Part shown: piece after piece, positions 32,112 to 40,963 of the stretch
Numbering within the stretch: the first letter of the stretch is position 1
How the letters are laid out: every line of letters begins with the position of its first letter
NCBI RefSeq assembly: GCF_001748365.1
Contig: NZ_BDHH01000024.1
Coordinates: 1 to 60,026, forward strand
Origin: Fusibacter sp. 3D3
GTDB taxonomy: Bacteria > Bacillota > Clostridia > Peptostreptococcales > Acidaminobacteraceae
Length of the DNA stretch: 60,026 bases
Direction: 5' to 3'
The notes under the pieces: generated by a model
The model's input: only the letters and a program-made list of their open reading frames with translations
Database searches by the model: none
Told to the model about the DNA's origin: nothing
Program-made: the position numbers and the translations under genes

Positions 32112-32995
32112 CCTCGAGTCACCGCCTCTTTATAGTTTAAATAACTGGCAACAATGATAATGACAATGCCCATTAGACTCCATGTGTCAGGCAAAGCCCC
32201 CCAGATCACAAACGCAAGCATTGCACTGAAAATGATGTTCGCATACAAATAGATGGAGACATCTGAAGCTTTTGCATAATGATAGGCCATCGTTAAGAAA
32301 ACTTGTCCACCAAGCCCCCCTAATCCCATCAAAAGCAAGTATAAAAATTCTTCTCCTGTGACCCATTTAAAATTTAAGAGCATCGGGATCAACATTACCA
32401 CAGAAGAGAAAAAAGAAAAAAAGAAAACCACTGTTGAAGGGTGCTCGTAATTTTTTAATTTACCTAAAAATGTATAGGCAATCCCTGCAAATAAAGAGGA
32501 TGAAAAACAGATTAAAGTGGGGATTAAGATCCCAGGCGCAGAGGGTTTAGAAACAATTGCAACACCAATCAAAGCCAATATTAAATACAAGTATTGTTTG
32601 GGACTAATTTTTTCCTTTAGAAAAATCGCCGCAAAAATCAACACCCAAAACTGTGAAAGTTTTTGAATCGTGGTGGCTGTGGCAACGTCGATTTTTGAAA
32701 GTGCATAAAACATCGCAACGATCCCTAATACGCCAGATAAACTTCGCCCTATTAAATACGGTCTGCCTTGAGCCGTTCCAAAAATAGGTGCATTATTTTT
32801 TCTTACGATGTAATAAGCGAAAAAAAGAGTAATAAAATTTCTAAAAAAAACTTTTTCATAAACAGGTATATCTACAGCTAATTTCACAGCGATCCCCATG
32901 ACTGAAAAAGAAAAAGCAGAAATAAGCATCGCCAAAACGGCTTTATTCTTTTGACTTAAAGGTATCTTAATTGGATTTGTTTGCTCTTGCATCAT
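32108..32995 (-). CDS. EamA-family (DMT) transporter
   Basis: The 295-residue protein has about ten membrane helices in two EamA halves, beginning A-V-L-A-M-L-I-S-A-F-S-F-S-V-M-G and including K-L-S-Q-F-W-V-L-I-F-A-A near the middle of the first half. DMT carriers export or import small metabolites. It overlaps the regulator gene by 4 bases (ATGA), so it belongs to the same operon and probably moves the compound sensed by the TIM-barrel regulator. GAAGGGAATTT precedes the start. Confidence 0.88.
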   Translation of the reverse strand: MMQEQTNPIKIPLSQKNKAVLAMLISAFSFSVMGIAVKLAVDIPVYEKVFFRNFITLFFAYYIVRKNNAPIFGTAQGRPYLIGRSLSGVLGIVAMFYALSKIDVATATTIQKLSQFWVLIFAAIFLKEKISPKQYLYLILALIGVAIVSKPSAPGILIPTLICFSSSLFAGIAYTFLGKLKNYEHPSTVVFFFSFFSSVVMLIPMLLNFKWVTGEEFLYLLLMGLGGLGGQVFLTMAYHYAKASDVSIYLYANIIFSAMLAFVIWGALPDTWSLMGIVIIIVASYLNYKEAVTRG

Positions 32996-33082
32996 AAATT
33001 CCCTTCACATTACAGCAATCAAGGAAGCCCTATGATTGGACTTCCTTAAAATTGTATCATAATATCTTATTTTGTATACCCA

Positions 33083-33868
33083 TTAGGCATTTTTTGTTAC
33101 GCTTTTGCGCCTTTTTATCAAGCTTTCTATTCCAGCTGTGAATAGGGCAAATGTCAGAATCATCGAACTGAATATGGTCTCTTGATTGAGTCCCTTTACG
33201 ACACTCGTTTCCATGACCGGCTGAGTATGTGTCTTGCTTTTCAAGCCTTCAATTTGATTATTGGCCTCTACACGATCCCCACGGTCAGAATCTGTAGGGG
33301 GGCGCCTTTCTGTCGTCGTACCAAAAGGCATTGCGAGCCATTTGGTAAAACTGGTTGAAACCACATTGTATAAGCCAAAACCCATCACCATCATTAGTAC
33401 TACGACTATGATTGGGGTACGAACGCGCCGAGAAATATGAAATTGCTTTTTTACCATCCCCTTTATATAATTTGCGTGTAATCCAATATGAATACCTAAT
33501 AAAATAATGCTCACCGAACTCGCAAAATAATGAATCGTCTTCCAGTTCAGTGCTCGGCTTGAGATCTGCGTCAATATGGTCTTTGAAATCATTATGCCGC
33601 TTAGTGCAATCATAAAGAAGCTTATGAGCAGTAAAAGATTGATGATAAACCCAATGCGCGTTTTAAGTGGCAATTTTTTAGAGAAAATTCTCGGCGTTAC
33701 ACCTTTAATCCATGGAAAGTTCAAGCCAATATGGATGAGAAATAAGCCGCATATAACAAGCCCACCGATCTCATGAAATGCCAAACTCACTGTAAGCTTA
33801 TTGTAAAACAAAGCAACTCCAACTAACATAAGAATGTCCAGTACCATTTTAAAGTGTTTTTTCTTCAT
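33083..33868 (-). CDS. Four/five-helix membrane protein, cytochrome b561/DUF4405-like
   Basis: The start at 33868 gives seven bases to AGAGG; the ATG at 33874 overlaps that site. The 261-residue product has four membrane helices in the first two thirds with histidines near helix ends (A-F-H-E-I-G-G, F-L-I-H-I-G, I-H-Y-F-A-S-S, G-I-H-I-G-L-H-A-N), the pattern of DUF4405/cytochrome-b-like proteins that may hold haem. A fifth helix follows (V-V-V-L-M-M-V-M-G-F-G-L), then an extracytoplasmic polar stretch and a last helix near the C-terminus. A role in electron transfer to a periplasmic-side partner is possible. No operon partner on the same strand is close. Confidence 0.65.
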   Translation of the reverse strand: MKKKHFKMVLDILMLVGVALFYNKLTVSLAFHEIGGLVICGLFLIHIGLNFPWIKGVTPRIFSKKLPLKTRIGFIINLLLLISFFMIALSGIMISKTILTQISSRALNWKTIHYFASSVSIILLGIHIGLHANYIKGMVKKQFHISRRVRTPIIVVVLMMVMGFGLYNVVSTSFTKWLAMPFGTTTERRPPTDSDRGDRVEANNQIEGLKSKTHTQPVMETSVVKGLNQETIFSSMILTFALFTAGIESLIKRRKSVTKNA

Positions 33869-34021
33869 GTACATACCTCTTTATCATTAATCTGTTTTTT
33901 ATAATGATAAATGTATTTTCTTAAATAAAGATAAACTAACCCTAAAAAAATAAGGCTTCATTCTTAAGTTTAAAAAAATAGGTACTCACACAACACAATA
34001 ACACATTTAAATGCCCTACAC

Positions 34022-35926
34022 TCAAAGCGTAGATAAGGATTCAACTTCCCTGTAACCATAAAAAGAGGTAACAAAAATGCCTTTTCCACTGGTATCGTTT
34101 AATAAAGTCATCAAATAGTCCTTAGACGCATCCACTGGAACAATGCCCTTTAAAGAATAGACTTCCTGTAAACACTTGGTTTCGAGGACTTCACCTCTCA
34201 TTTTTAATATGTCTGACATCGCTTTTCCCACATTTTCCTCTGGTACTTTTAACTCAAATTTTAAAAGTGGCTCTAAAAGCATTGTGCCACTCTTCTCAAG
34301 TGCACATTTTAAAACTTCTGGCGCCAATTTTCTAAAGTCTGATGGCGTGCTGTCAACACTGTTAAACTCTGAATAGAAAAAAGTAACTTTCAAATCGGTG
34401 AGCTCCCAGCCCTCAAGGCCACTGCTTAACGCAGCTCTCACCCCCTCTTCAACTGCATTTTGAAAAGGCTTTTTTAAATCGCCAAAAGAAACGCGCGTTT
34501 CAAATTTAAATCCTGAATGGATTGCCAGTGGCTCAAGCTTTAAACCAATGGTTGCTGCTAAGTGGTTCCCCTCTTTATACATGTAAATTGTGTGTTCGGC
34601 CTCTGATAAGGGTTTCTCTTTATAAATAGTTACCGTTTCAGAAATATGAACTTTTATATCAAATCGTTCTTGTAAAATGCTCTCTAATATTTCACGCTGT
34701 ACGTTGCCAAAAATTTTGACTTCTATTTCATCCGTTTTTGCGTTAATACTATAATTAAGGAAAGGATCTTCATCGGTGAGTTGACTTAGCGCTTCAAGCA
34801 ATTCTTTTCTTTGACCAAGATCTTCATAGACCATAGCCGCTTTGAGTAGAGGTGATGCAATATTCACTTTATCATTATAAAGTTCCTCGTGTAATAAGTT
34901 CTCTTGTGATGGCGCATCTGCCACAATACAGTCTTCAATTTTTAACTGATTAGAATAAATCACCCCAACCTCGCACGCACTGAGTTGATCCACAAAATGT
35001 AGTTTACCACCATTAAAGGCGCCCAATTGCGCTACTTTTAACAACTGCTCATTTCCCTTTATTTTACAAGTCTCTCTAACTTTGATTTGGCCCCCATACA
35101 GTCTTACATGACAGCGTCGCTGTCCTTTACGATCTCGATCGATTTTGTAGACACGTCCATATAAACTTTCTGTCTTTCTTGGGGAAAGCCACTTGGTGAT
35201 AAAATCTAATAGTTCTATAATGCCCCGACCATGAAGTGCAGAGCCGTGAAGTATTGGAAATACTTTCAGCTTCATAAAGGCTTTAATTAACGTTTGTTCC
35301 ACTTCCATTTGTGTCAATAGAATGCCATTTGCATATTTTTCTAATAATTCCCGATCCAACAATGCTGCAAATTCCATAAGTTTAATTTTCTCTTTAGAAT
35401 CCTGCCAACAATCCATCAAATTAAAATCTCTCTGACTGGTATGATCCACCTTGTTTAACGTGATGATCTCTGATGTCAGCATCTCCTCTATATCATGATA
35501 AACAGCTTCAAGATCAACACCCATTCGATCTACTTTGTTGATGAAAATAACCGTTGGCATTTTAAGGCGCACAAGAGCCTCAAATATAATTCGGGTTTGA
35601 ATTTGGACCCCTTCTTTAGCCGAAATCGCTAATATGGCGCCATCTAATACCGATAAGGAACGCTCCACTTCTGCTATAAAATCCATATGCCCTGGTGTAT
35701 CCAATAAATTGATTTGTGTCGATTTCCAGTCAAAGGATACTGTGGAAGTTCGAACCGTGATCCCATGTGCTTTTTCTACGCTTAAACTATCCGTTACGGT
35801 ATCGCCATTATCTACCCTGCCCAGCGTTCTAATGACGCCACTTTTATATAAAAATTGTTCTGTAATCGTTGTTTTTCCAGCATCTACATGTGCCACTATA
35901 CCGATATTAATCATTTTTTGATTCAA
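34022..35926 (-). CDS. Tet(M)-like ribosomal protection GTPase
   Basis: The 634-residue protein has the translation GTPase motifs A-H-V-D-A-G-K-T-T (G1), D-T-P-G-H-M-D-F (G3) and N-K-V-D-R-M (G4), and the length and domain order of tetracycline ribosomal protection proteins (Tet(M) 639). TTG at 35926 fits the AGAGGAGC site; the ATG at 35914 is the alternative. Many clostridial chromosomes carry divergent relatives whose role in resistance is untested. The 132-bp repeat copy B lies right in front of it, leaving little room for a separate promoter or a tet leader peptide. Confidence 0.85.
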   Translation of the reverse strand: MNQKMINIGIVAHVDAGKTTITEQFLYKSGVIRTLGRVDNGDTVTDSLSVEKAHGITVRTSTVSFDWKSTQINLLDTPGHMDFIAEVERSLSVLDGAILAISAKEGVQIQTRIIFEALVRLKMPTVIFINKVDRMGVDLEAVYHDIEEMLTSEIITLNKVDHTSQRDFNLMDCWQDSKEKIKLMEFAALLDRELLEKYANGILLTQMEVEQTLIKAFMKLKVFPILHGSALHGRGIIELLDFITKWLSPRKTESLYGRVYKIDRDRKGQRRCHVRLYGGQIKVRETCKIKGNEQLLKVAQLGAFNGGKLHFVDQLSACEVGVIYSNQLKIEDCIVADAPSQENLLHEELYNDKVNIASPLLKAAMVYEDLGQRKELLEALSQLTDEDPFLNYSINAKTDEIEVKIFGNVQREILESILQERFDIKVHISETVTIYKEKPLSEAEHTIYMYKEGNHLAATIGLKLEPLAIHSGFKFETRVSFGDLKKPFQNAVEEGVRAALSSGLEGWELTDLKVTFFYSEFNSVDSTPSDFRKLAPEVLKCALEKSGTMLLEPLLKFELKVPEENVGKAMSDILKMRGEVLETKCLQEVYSLKGIVPVDASKDYLMTLLNDTSGKGIFVTSFYGYREVESLSTL

Positions 35927-35948
35927 AATATGCTCCTCTTTTATACTT

Positions 35949-36080
35949 AATCATTAGCTGTTGTCCACACTAATTTTAGGCATCATTATCCACAAAAACT
36001 TGCTTTGTCGGACCTGTTCTCGTCTAACCGATTGAACAGGTTAAACTTTCCTGCTCGAAGCTAGACGAAAACTCATGATT
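35949..36080. repeat. Structured repeat family 2, copy B
   Basis: The element shares with copy A the terminal AATCATTAG, the CGTCTA/TTAGACG outer stem, a GAGCAGG/CCTGTTC inner stem and a downstream GAAC-A/G-GGTC segment, but has about 27 extra bases near one end. It lies 22 bases before the Tet(M)-like start on the minus strand. Both copies therefore lie in front of minus-strand genes in the same orientation. Confidence 0.65.
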
Positions 36081-36084
36081 TACA

Positions 36085-36116
36085 TAAAAAAACCACAGAC
36101 ATTTATGCCTGTGGTT
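36085..36116 (-). terminator. Intrinsic terminator
   Basis: AACCACAG and CTGTGGTT form a stem with a loop of about ten bases, followed on the minus strand by a run of T. It ends transcription coming from the S41 protease side, before the repeat and the Tet(M)-like gene. Confidence 0.75.
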
Positions 36117-36152
36117 AGGATTCATAATTTGAACGCCAAAAAACGTATCACT

Positions 36153-36221
36153 TTATCCTAAGTCATAAATATCATGCAAAATTAGTGTCAAATTGTCCTT
36201 TGATAAATTTGTACATGTCAT
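36153..36221 (-). CDS. Candidate 22-residue peptide gene
   Basis: An ATG at 36221 with a GGAGG site 8 bases upstream opens a 22-codon frame ending in TAA. The peptide has an N-L-S-K-D-N-L-T-L-I-L-H core. About 160 bases upstream, another stretch (36375-36425) encodes N-L-N-K-D-N-L-I-L-I in a frame without good start signals, so the two look like duplicated copies, one decayed. A terminator follows at 36085-36116. Function unknown; it could be a small peptide or the relic of a longer gene. Confidence 0.4.
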   Translation of the reverse strand: MTCTNLSKDNLTLILHDIYDLG

Positions 36222-36546
36222 ATTTATGGCCTCCATTCGTTTATTTGAATACTAAATGTATTCGTCTTTATAAGGATAGCAAAACATAATAGAAAATTCA
36301 ATAACACATCTCTTTTGTCATAAACTTGTAATGATCTTGTATTAAAATATAACGCTCTATTGATGACAAGGTAGAATTGTGATATTAAAATTAAGTTGTC
36401 CTTGTTTAAATTCCCTATTGCGATTTCCAATTTTTTTGTATATAATGACAGTAATAAACATTTCCAATTTATCAGAGTTTAATCGCTCGGGTAAATTAAA
36501 CATCGATTGAATGGACCTTTACGAAGGTTCATCTTTCGTTTTTGGC
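36222..36546. other. AT-rich region without recognisable gene
   Basis: Between the small peptide frame and the S41 gene lie 325 bases. Apart from the decayed peptide copy at about 36375-36425 and a GGACCTT/AAGGTTC hairpin near 36512-36530, nothing is recognisable. The open frame reaching 36430 has only a TTG start without ribosome binding site. Confidence 0.4.
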
Positions 36547-38349
36547 TCACTGCGCCATTAATAACGCCTCAACCATGGCATTGCCTTGCAAGCGGGTCGG
36601 TGGCATATTGAAGTTTGCGTTCTCAGGTAAAAGCCCCCATTTCCAAACCATTTCTATTGATTCCAAATCCCAAGCACCAAGGACAAGCACTTCTGGCAGT
36701 TGACTCTCTCTCGTTATTTTGGGTTCTAGATCCATCGCTTTTGCAGAGCGCACTAAGAATACCGCGACTTCCTGCCAGGTTAGCACACGCGCACTTGAAA
36801 ATCGATGATCCCCAGTGCCTGATGTGATTTTTTCGTTTACAGCCCAGTCTACTGCAGGTAAATACCACTCAAATCCCAAAAGATCGGCAAAAGTATTTTC
36901 ATTTACCATTTGTTTTGGGCTACCAGCTGCTTTGTAGAGCATCCCCACAAATCGAGCACGCGTTAAAGGTACCCACTCCCGCTCTGCTATTTGGGGCAAT
37001 GTAGAATCTGTTAATAACTGCTCCACACAAGTATCTACACCTAATAGATAATCCGCCAAAGTTTGAGGCATCTCCACATCTGGTATCAAAGAGACCGTAT
37101 CCATACCCGCTGCCGCGTCAAAATAATCGCTCAACCCAATAAATTTTGAAGAAACCTGTACTTTAATCCCCGAATTCGGTAATTCAAATCCATTTACAGA
37201 ACCAAAGTGATCTACACTACCACTGGTGGGTTCACCCACTAATACACTACCCATTTCCTGTAGTTCCACCGCATTAATGATCGCCGAAGAAAATGTCGTT
37301 TCACCTATTAAAGTAACTACTTTCACACCTTTTGTGTCCATCTCTTCTCTGAGCAACATCAAAAGTGGGTATATCACGCCATCCGATCCGCCGCCATTCT
37401 TCCGTAAATCTACCAATATACACTGATAATTGCCATTGCCTAAATCTGATTTAACTTGGTTGCAAAATTGTGTCATTGATAAATCTGGATCCTCTACACA
37501 ACGATTGTACTGAATATAATAAGTATTGTCATTTAAAGACTTTGACGCATAGTATTTACTCATACTATCGGTAAATGGTTTTTTCTCACGAAGATCACTT
37601 AAAGATACCACAGAAAGCGCTTTTAAACTTTCAGCATCTACAGCATTTAATACGAGACTTTTTTCATGGCCTTCGCTATCCAAAAGAGAAAGCTTCAAAG
37701 ACGCATCTTCATCCATAATCCCTGCATATCTGTAAAGCGCTTCTATATAGCTCGACTGTCCATAAGTGCGTCTCAGTTTTACAGCCGTATCCGCGCTCAT
37801 AAATTTTGAAAAGCGTTCTAGAACTTGATCCATGGTAAAACCATTAATTGCAACGACTTGGTTTCCAAGAAAATCCTCATGACCCTTTTCTGTGGTACTC
37901 AAAACCCACGCCCCGTCAAACCAAGAAATTTTCATAGGGTAAAAATGCGTTTCATCGGCAATACTGCTGATGGACCGGTTTGTGTGAGAATCTCCCACAA
38001 GAGCAACCAGGCTCTGTAAGTCTAGAACAAAATCAACGTTGCTTTCCGTTTCTAAGCGAGATTCAATTGCCCTTTTTAACGATAAGAAATTTTCTTCTGA
38101 CGCATTTGCAAACAGGTTCGGATGATAGGTCTTTAGGTTCTCATAAAGAAAATCTAAATCTTCTTGGCGTGTTTCCTGCCGCGTTTCATTTTCAGCTTTA
38201 ACTTTAATTTCAGTTTCTGCTTTAACCTTAGTTTCAGTTCCAGTTTCCGTTTCTGCCGCCGCCATACTGACGTTCATCATTAGAACCATCAATAAGCAGA
38301 TCAGACCTGTTGTTAAATAATTGCTTTTGAATTTGTTCAATTTAGTCAC
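36547..38349 (-). CDS. Secreted S41-family peptidase with SLH-like C-terminus
   Basis: The 600-residue protein has a signal peptide (about residues 1-32, cleavage near S-M-A-A-A), a low-complexity E/T/K repeat (E-T-E-x-K-V-K-A, about 33-60), a tail-specific-protease-like N-domain, and the S41 core with D-L-R-K-N-G-G-G-S-D-G (about 317-327) and T-F-S-S-A, where the serine is the expected nucleophile. The last 140 residues resemble two S-layer homology repeats (T-R-A-R-F-V-G-M-L-Y-K-A-A and W-A-V-N-E-K-I-T-S-G-T-G), which would anchor it to the wall. GTG at 38349 is close to GGAGAGGAG; TTG three codons on has better spacing. Confidence 0.82.
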   Translation of the reverse strand: MTKLNKFKSNYLTTGLICLLMVLMMNVSMAAAETETGTETKVKAETEIKVKAENETRQETRQEDLDFLYENLKTYHPNLFANASEENFLSLKRAIESRLETESNVDFVLDLQSLVALVGDSHTNRSISSIADETHFYPMKISWFDGAWVLSTTEKGHEDFLGNQVVAINGFTMDQVLERFSKFMSADTAVKLRRTYGQSSYIEALYRYAGIMDEDASLKLSLLDSEGHEKSLVLNAVDAESLKALSVVSLSDLREKKPFTDSMSKYYASKSLNDNTYYIQYNRCVEDPDLSMTQFCNQVKSDLGNGNYQCILVDLRKNGGGSDGVIYPLLMLLREEMDTKGVKVVTLIGETTFSSAIINAVELQEMGSVLVGEPTSGSVDHFGSVNGFELPNSGIKVQVSSKFIGLSDYFDAAAGMDTVSLIPDVEMPQTLADYLLGVDTCVEQLLTDSTLPQIAEREWVPLTRARFVGMLYKAAGSPKQMVNENTFADLLGFEWYLPAVDWAVNEKITSGTGDHRFSSARVLTWQEVAVFLVRSAKAMDLEPKITRESQLPEVLVLGAWDLESIEMVWKWGLLPENANFNMPPTRLQGNAMVEALLMAQ

Positions 38350-38420
38350 TCCTCTCCAAATAAAAAAATCACTACTCTTAATTCTAGCATGATAACACTT
38401 ATAATTTCATTAAAGTTAGC

Positions 38421-38460
38421 AAAAAATTAGATTAAGACATCTATTGATATCTTAATCTAA
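38421..38460 (-). terminator. Terminator of the ClC gene
   Basis: TTAGATTAAGA and TCTTAATCTAA form an 11-bp stem followed by six T on the minus strand; the stem begins in the last codons of the ClC gene. Confidence 0.8.
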
Positions 38461-40016
38461 TTGACTTTTACTTCATTCATTTGGTCAAGCCATTTACGAT
38501 TCTGCCATTCATTGTTAATCGCGGTTAGGATAAACATGTAGTCGCCTACCTTTATGATTGTATCCCCTTTGGGAATGAATTCTCTTTCACCCCGTTTAAC
38601 GCTCACCAGCAGACAGTTCTTAGGCCAAGGTACATCACGCACTGTTTTATTTTCAAAGATGGAATCATGACGTACAATGCTTTCGATAATGATCTTTTTA
38701 GTGTGCTCTTCGTGATCTTCAAGCTGATGTTCTGTCGTGAGATTATCCAGAAGCGCATCATAGATAGGTAAACTTTTTAATTGATCTGCTATGATAAAAG
38801 CACCCATTGAAACGATCGTCAGAGACAGCATATGGCTAAGTGAACCTGTCATTTCCATAATGAGTACAATCCCTGTTATGGGCGCACGCACAATTGCCGC
38901 GAAAAATCCCGCCATAGCGAGAATGATGATATTGTCAAAAAGTGCTGGTGACAATCCAAAATATAAAATACTGATCTTCGCAAAAATGGCTCCAATTGTA
39001 GCGCCAAGTACTAATAATGGAAAAAATATGCCTCCTGGTGCTCCAGAACCAAAGCTAATCATTGAAAATAAAAATTTTAAGATTAGTAAAACGACTAAGA
39101 AGCCTATCCCCGAATCAGGCGTCAACAAACTGAACATATGATGCCCACTCCCTAGAATATAAGGAAAATAGAGCCCTACTAAACCCGCACAGACAAAAGG
39201 CACCACGATTCTATTATGATCCTTTAAAAAAGGCATCTTTTGATAAAGTTTCTGTGAATAGATGAGCACTGTATTATAAAACGCACCCAAAACGCCGACC
39301 ACGATGCTCAAAACAATTATAAGCCAATATTCTTGTAAGCCTAATAAGCCTGTCACTTCTAAATTAAAGACAGGCTCTAAACCAAAAAAATTTTTAGAAA
39401 TAAAATCGGCTACAACTGCAGCGCCCATTGTCGATAAAAGAATTATAGGTGAAAAATATTTAAAAATTTCTTCCAGTGCGAACATAACCCCTGCAAGTGG
39501 TGCATTAAACGCTGCTGCAAGGCCAGCACTTGCGCCGCTTGCGATTAAAATTTTGCGCTCCATTCGGCTTTTACCTGTTTTATTCCCGATACCTTCTGCA
39601 ATACTTGCACCAAGCTGTATGGATGGCCCTTCTCGCCCAAGCGAAAGGCCTCCTAGGATTGCCACAGTGCCACCTGCAAATTTGCACAAAAGAGTATGCC
39701 ACCAATTTTGATTAAAGTATCCCATTAGAATACCTTTTACTTGGGGAATACCACTCCCCCGAATCATCTTATTTTTTTGAGTCAAATAGGATAGCAAGAA
39801 ACCTGCTAATATGAGCGCTAAAAAGAGTATCGGGATAAACTTAATATGCTCGCCTACATAAGCATATATACCAAATGCATAGGTTTCTGCCCGCGTTAAA
39901 ATAAGCCTGTAAAAGACAACAACACCACCCGCAAGGGCCCCTACTAAAATACTTTGAAGTATAATCGGAATTCGCCTCGCATCATGCGAGGTGATGCTTT
40001 CGTAATTATTACCCAT
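38457..40016 (-). CDS. ClC chloride channel/transporter with TrkA-C domain
   Basis: The 519-residue membrane protein shows the ClC filter motifs G-S-G-I-P-Q (about 92-97), G-R-E-G-P-S-I-Q (about 128-135, E being the gating glutamate) and G-G-I-F-F-P (about 328-333). The last 80 residues form a TrkA-C (RCK_C) domain, which binds small ligands such as nucleotides. The internal proton-pathway glutamate cannot be judged without an alignment. It may act in chloride/proton exchange or fluoride-type resistance, the former being likelier given G-S-G-I-P. Confidence 0.92.
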   Translation of the reverse strand: MGNNYESITSHDARRIPIILQSILVGALAGGVVVFYRLILTRAETYAFGIYAYVGEHIKFIPILFLALILAGFLLSYLTQKNKMIRGSGIPQVKGILMGYFNQNWWHTLLCKFAGGTVAILGGLSLGREGPSIQLGASIAEGIGNKTGKSRMERKILIASGASAGLAAAFNAPLAGVMFALEEIFKYFSPIILLSTMGAAVVADFISKNFFGLEPVFNLEVTGLLGLQEYWLIIVLSIVVGVLGAFYNTVLIYSQKLYQKMPFLKDHNRIVVPFVCAGLVGLYFPYILGSGHHMFSLLTPDSGIGFLVVLLILKFLFSMISFGSGAPGGIFFPLLVLGATIGAIFAKISILYFGLSPALFDNIIILAMAGFFAAIVRAPITGIVLIMEMTGSLSHMLSLTIVSMGAFIIADQLKSLPIYDALLDNLTTEHQLEDHEEHTKKIIIESIVRHDSIFENKTVRDVPWPKNCLLVSVKRGEREFIPKGDTIIKVGDYMFILTAINNEWQNRKWLDQMNEVKVN

Positions 40017-40086
40017 TTCTTCACCTCTTTAAATGACTATAATCCTTATTTCAATATTATTATACACTATGATTCTATCCTGTGCA

Positions 40087-40680
40087 TCATAATTGATCTG
40101 CTATTTTTTCAACTTCATATGCGGATTGCGTAAGCTCTTCCATATCCTGTGCAACCTCTTCAGAAGCTTTTAATTGCTGATCGCCCAATATTAAAGCTTC
40201 TTCTATAGAAGCCATAATATCACGCGTTTCCTTCCGAATTGCAGTGGTTTTTTCTGTCCCCTCTGTGATGGCTTGAGCAGATACATGTAGCGTATTCTGA
40301 ACCTCAAGTGTCATAACCAATATGATAGCACCAATGAGTATTCCATTCTTCATAACAGGTTTTCCAATAGATTTAACGGGAATTCCAAATCTTTCTTTCG
40401 GCACGATATGCATATAGTCTGTTTTGGATTTAAGCACTTTATCCACTGCACTATTGGGCACTGCTTTATTGCCTTCTTTTAACCCAATATCAAAACTCCT
40501 TGCAGGAATATATTTGACAATACAGCCTTCTTTATCTTCTATAACGATACTACAATCAATTGGAAATAGCGCTAAATACATTTCTGCAGCATTCATCAAT
40601 GCCGCCAAATCTTCATATACCTCTTTTTCTTGATTAAATACTTGATTAGATACTTGATTAGATACTTGATTTATACGCAT
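40087..40680 (-). CDS. Chemoreceptor-like soluble protein, 197 residues
   Basis: The protein begins with four Q-V-S-N/F-N type repeats (coded by 12-base tandem repeats, TTGATTAGATAC-like), followed by an N-terminal sensor-like domain (about 20-125, with a V-x-K-S-I-G-K-P-V motif) and a helical end with A-I-T-E-G-T-E-K-T and E-E-V-A-Q-D-M-E-E-L that resembles the start of a methyl-accepting signalling domain. The usual hairpin tip is missing, so it is either a truncated chemoreceptor or a stand-alone sensor of the kind found beside sporulation and signalling genes. GGGGGAGG precedes the ATG. Confidence 0.6.
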   Translation of the reverse strand: MRINQVSNQVSNQVFNQEKEVYEDLAALMNAAEMYLALFPIDCSIVIEDKEGCIVKYIPARSFDIGLKEGNKAVPNSAVDKVLKSKTDYMHIVPKERFGIPVKSIGKPVMKNGILIGAIILVMTLEVQNTLHVSAQAITEGTEKTTAIRKETRDIMASIEEALILGDQQLKASEEVAQDMEELTQSAYEVEKIADQL

Positions 40681-40844
40681 TTATAATCCTCCCCCATTTT
40701 ATGACTCCAGACGCTGTTTAAAGCTTTATCAATTCTGAAAACAGATGTGAAATAGTTGTTTTATCACATGTATTCTAAGATTTTACCATGTCTGAATTGT
40801 CTGAAAAAGAGCGATTAATTGACTTTATTTGTTTTTTTGAGCAC

Positions 40845-40948
40845 TATCAAAGCGTATACTCAGTCCGCTTCGCTACCTTCATAAACCTTACGCAATCCTA
40901 TCGAATTGCATCCAGCGGGAGTTTGGACTCCCACCGAATTAGGAATGA
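40845..40948. repeat. 150-bp repeat family, truncated copy 3
   Basis: The first 104 bases match copies 1 and 2 at about 85% identity and keep both inner hairpins, some by G-U pairing on the minus strand. The CCCCCACTT hairpin end is absent. It lies in the gap upstream of the chemoreceptor-like gene and right behind the end of the glucan synthase gene. Confidence 0.75.
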
Positions 40949-40963
40949 GACTTAAACTTGTGC

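Noticed and set aside
33000-33060. Terminator between the EamA and membrane-protein genes
   Set aside because: AAGGAAG/CTTCCTT forms a stem but no T-run follows on either strand, so I did not list it.
35949-36080. Tetracycline attenuator leader of the Tet(M)-like gene
   Set aside because: The element is shared with an unrelated gene at 23.5 kb, and no leader peptide with the usual terminator pair is seen.
36224-36430. 68-codon minus-strand frame with TTG start
   Set aside because: No ribosome binding site and no protein-like composition after the first residues; treated as a decayed copy of the short peptide frame.
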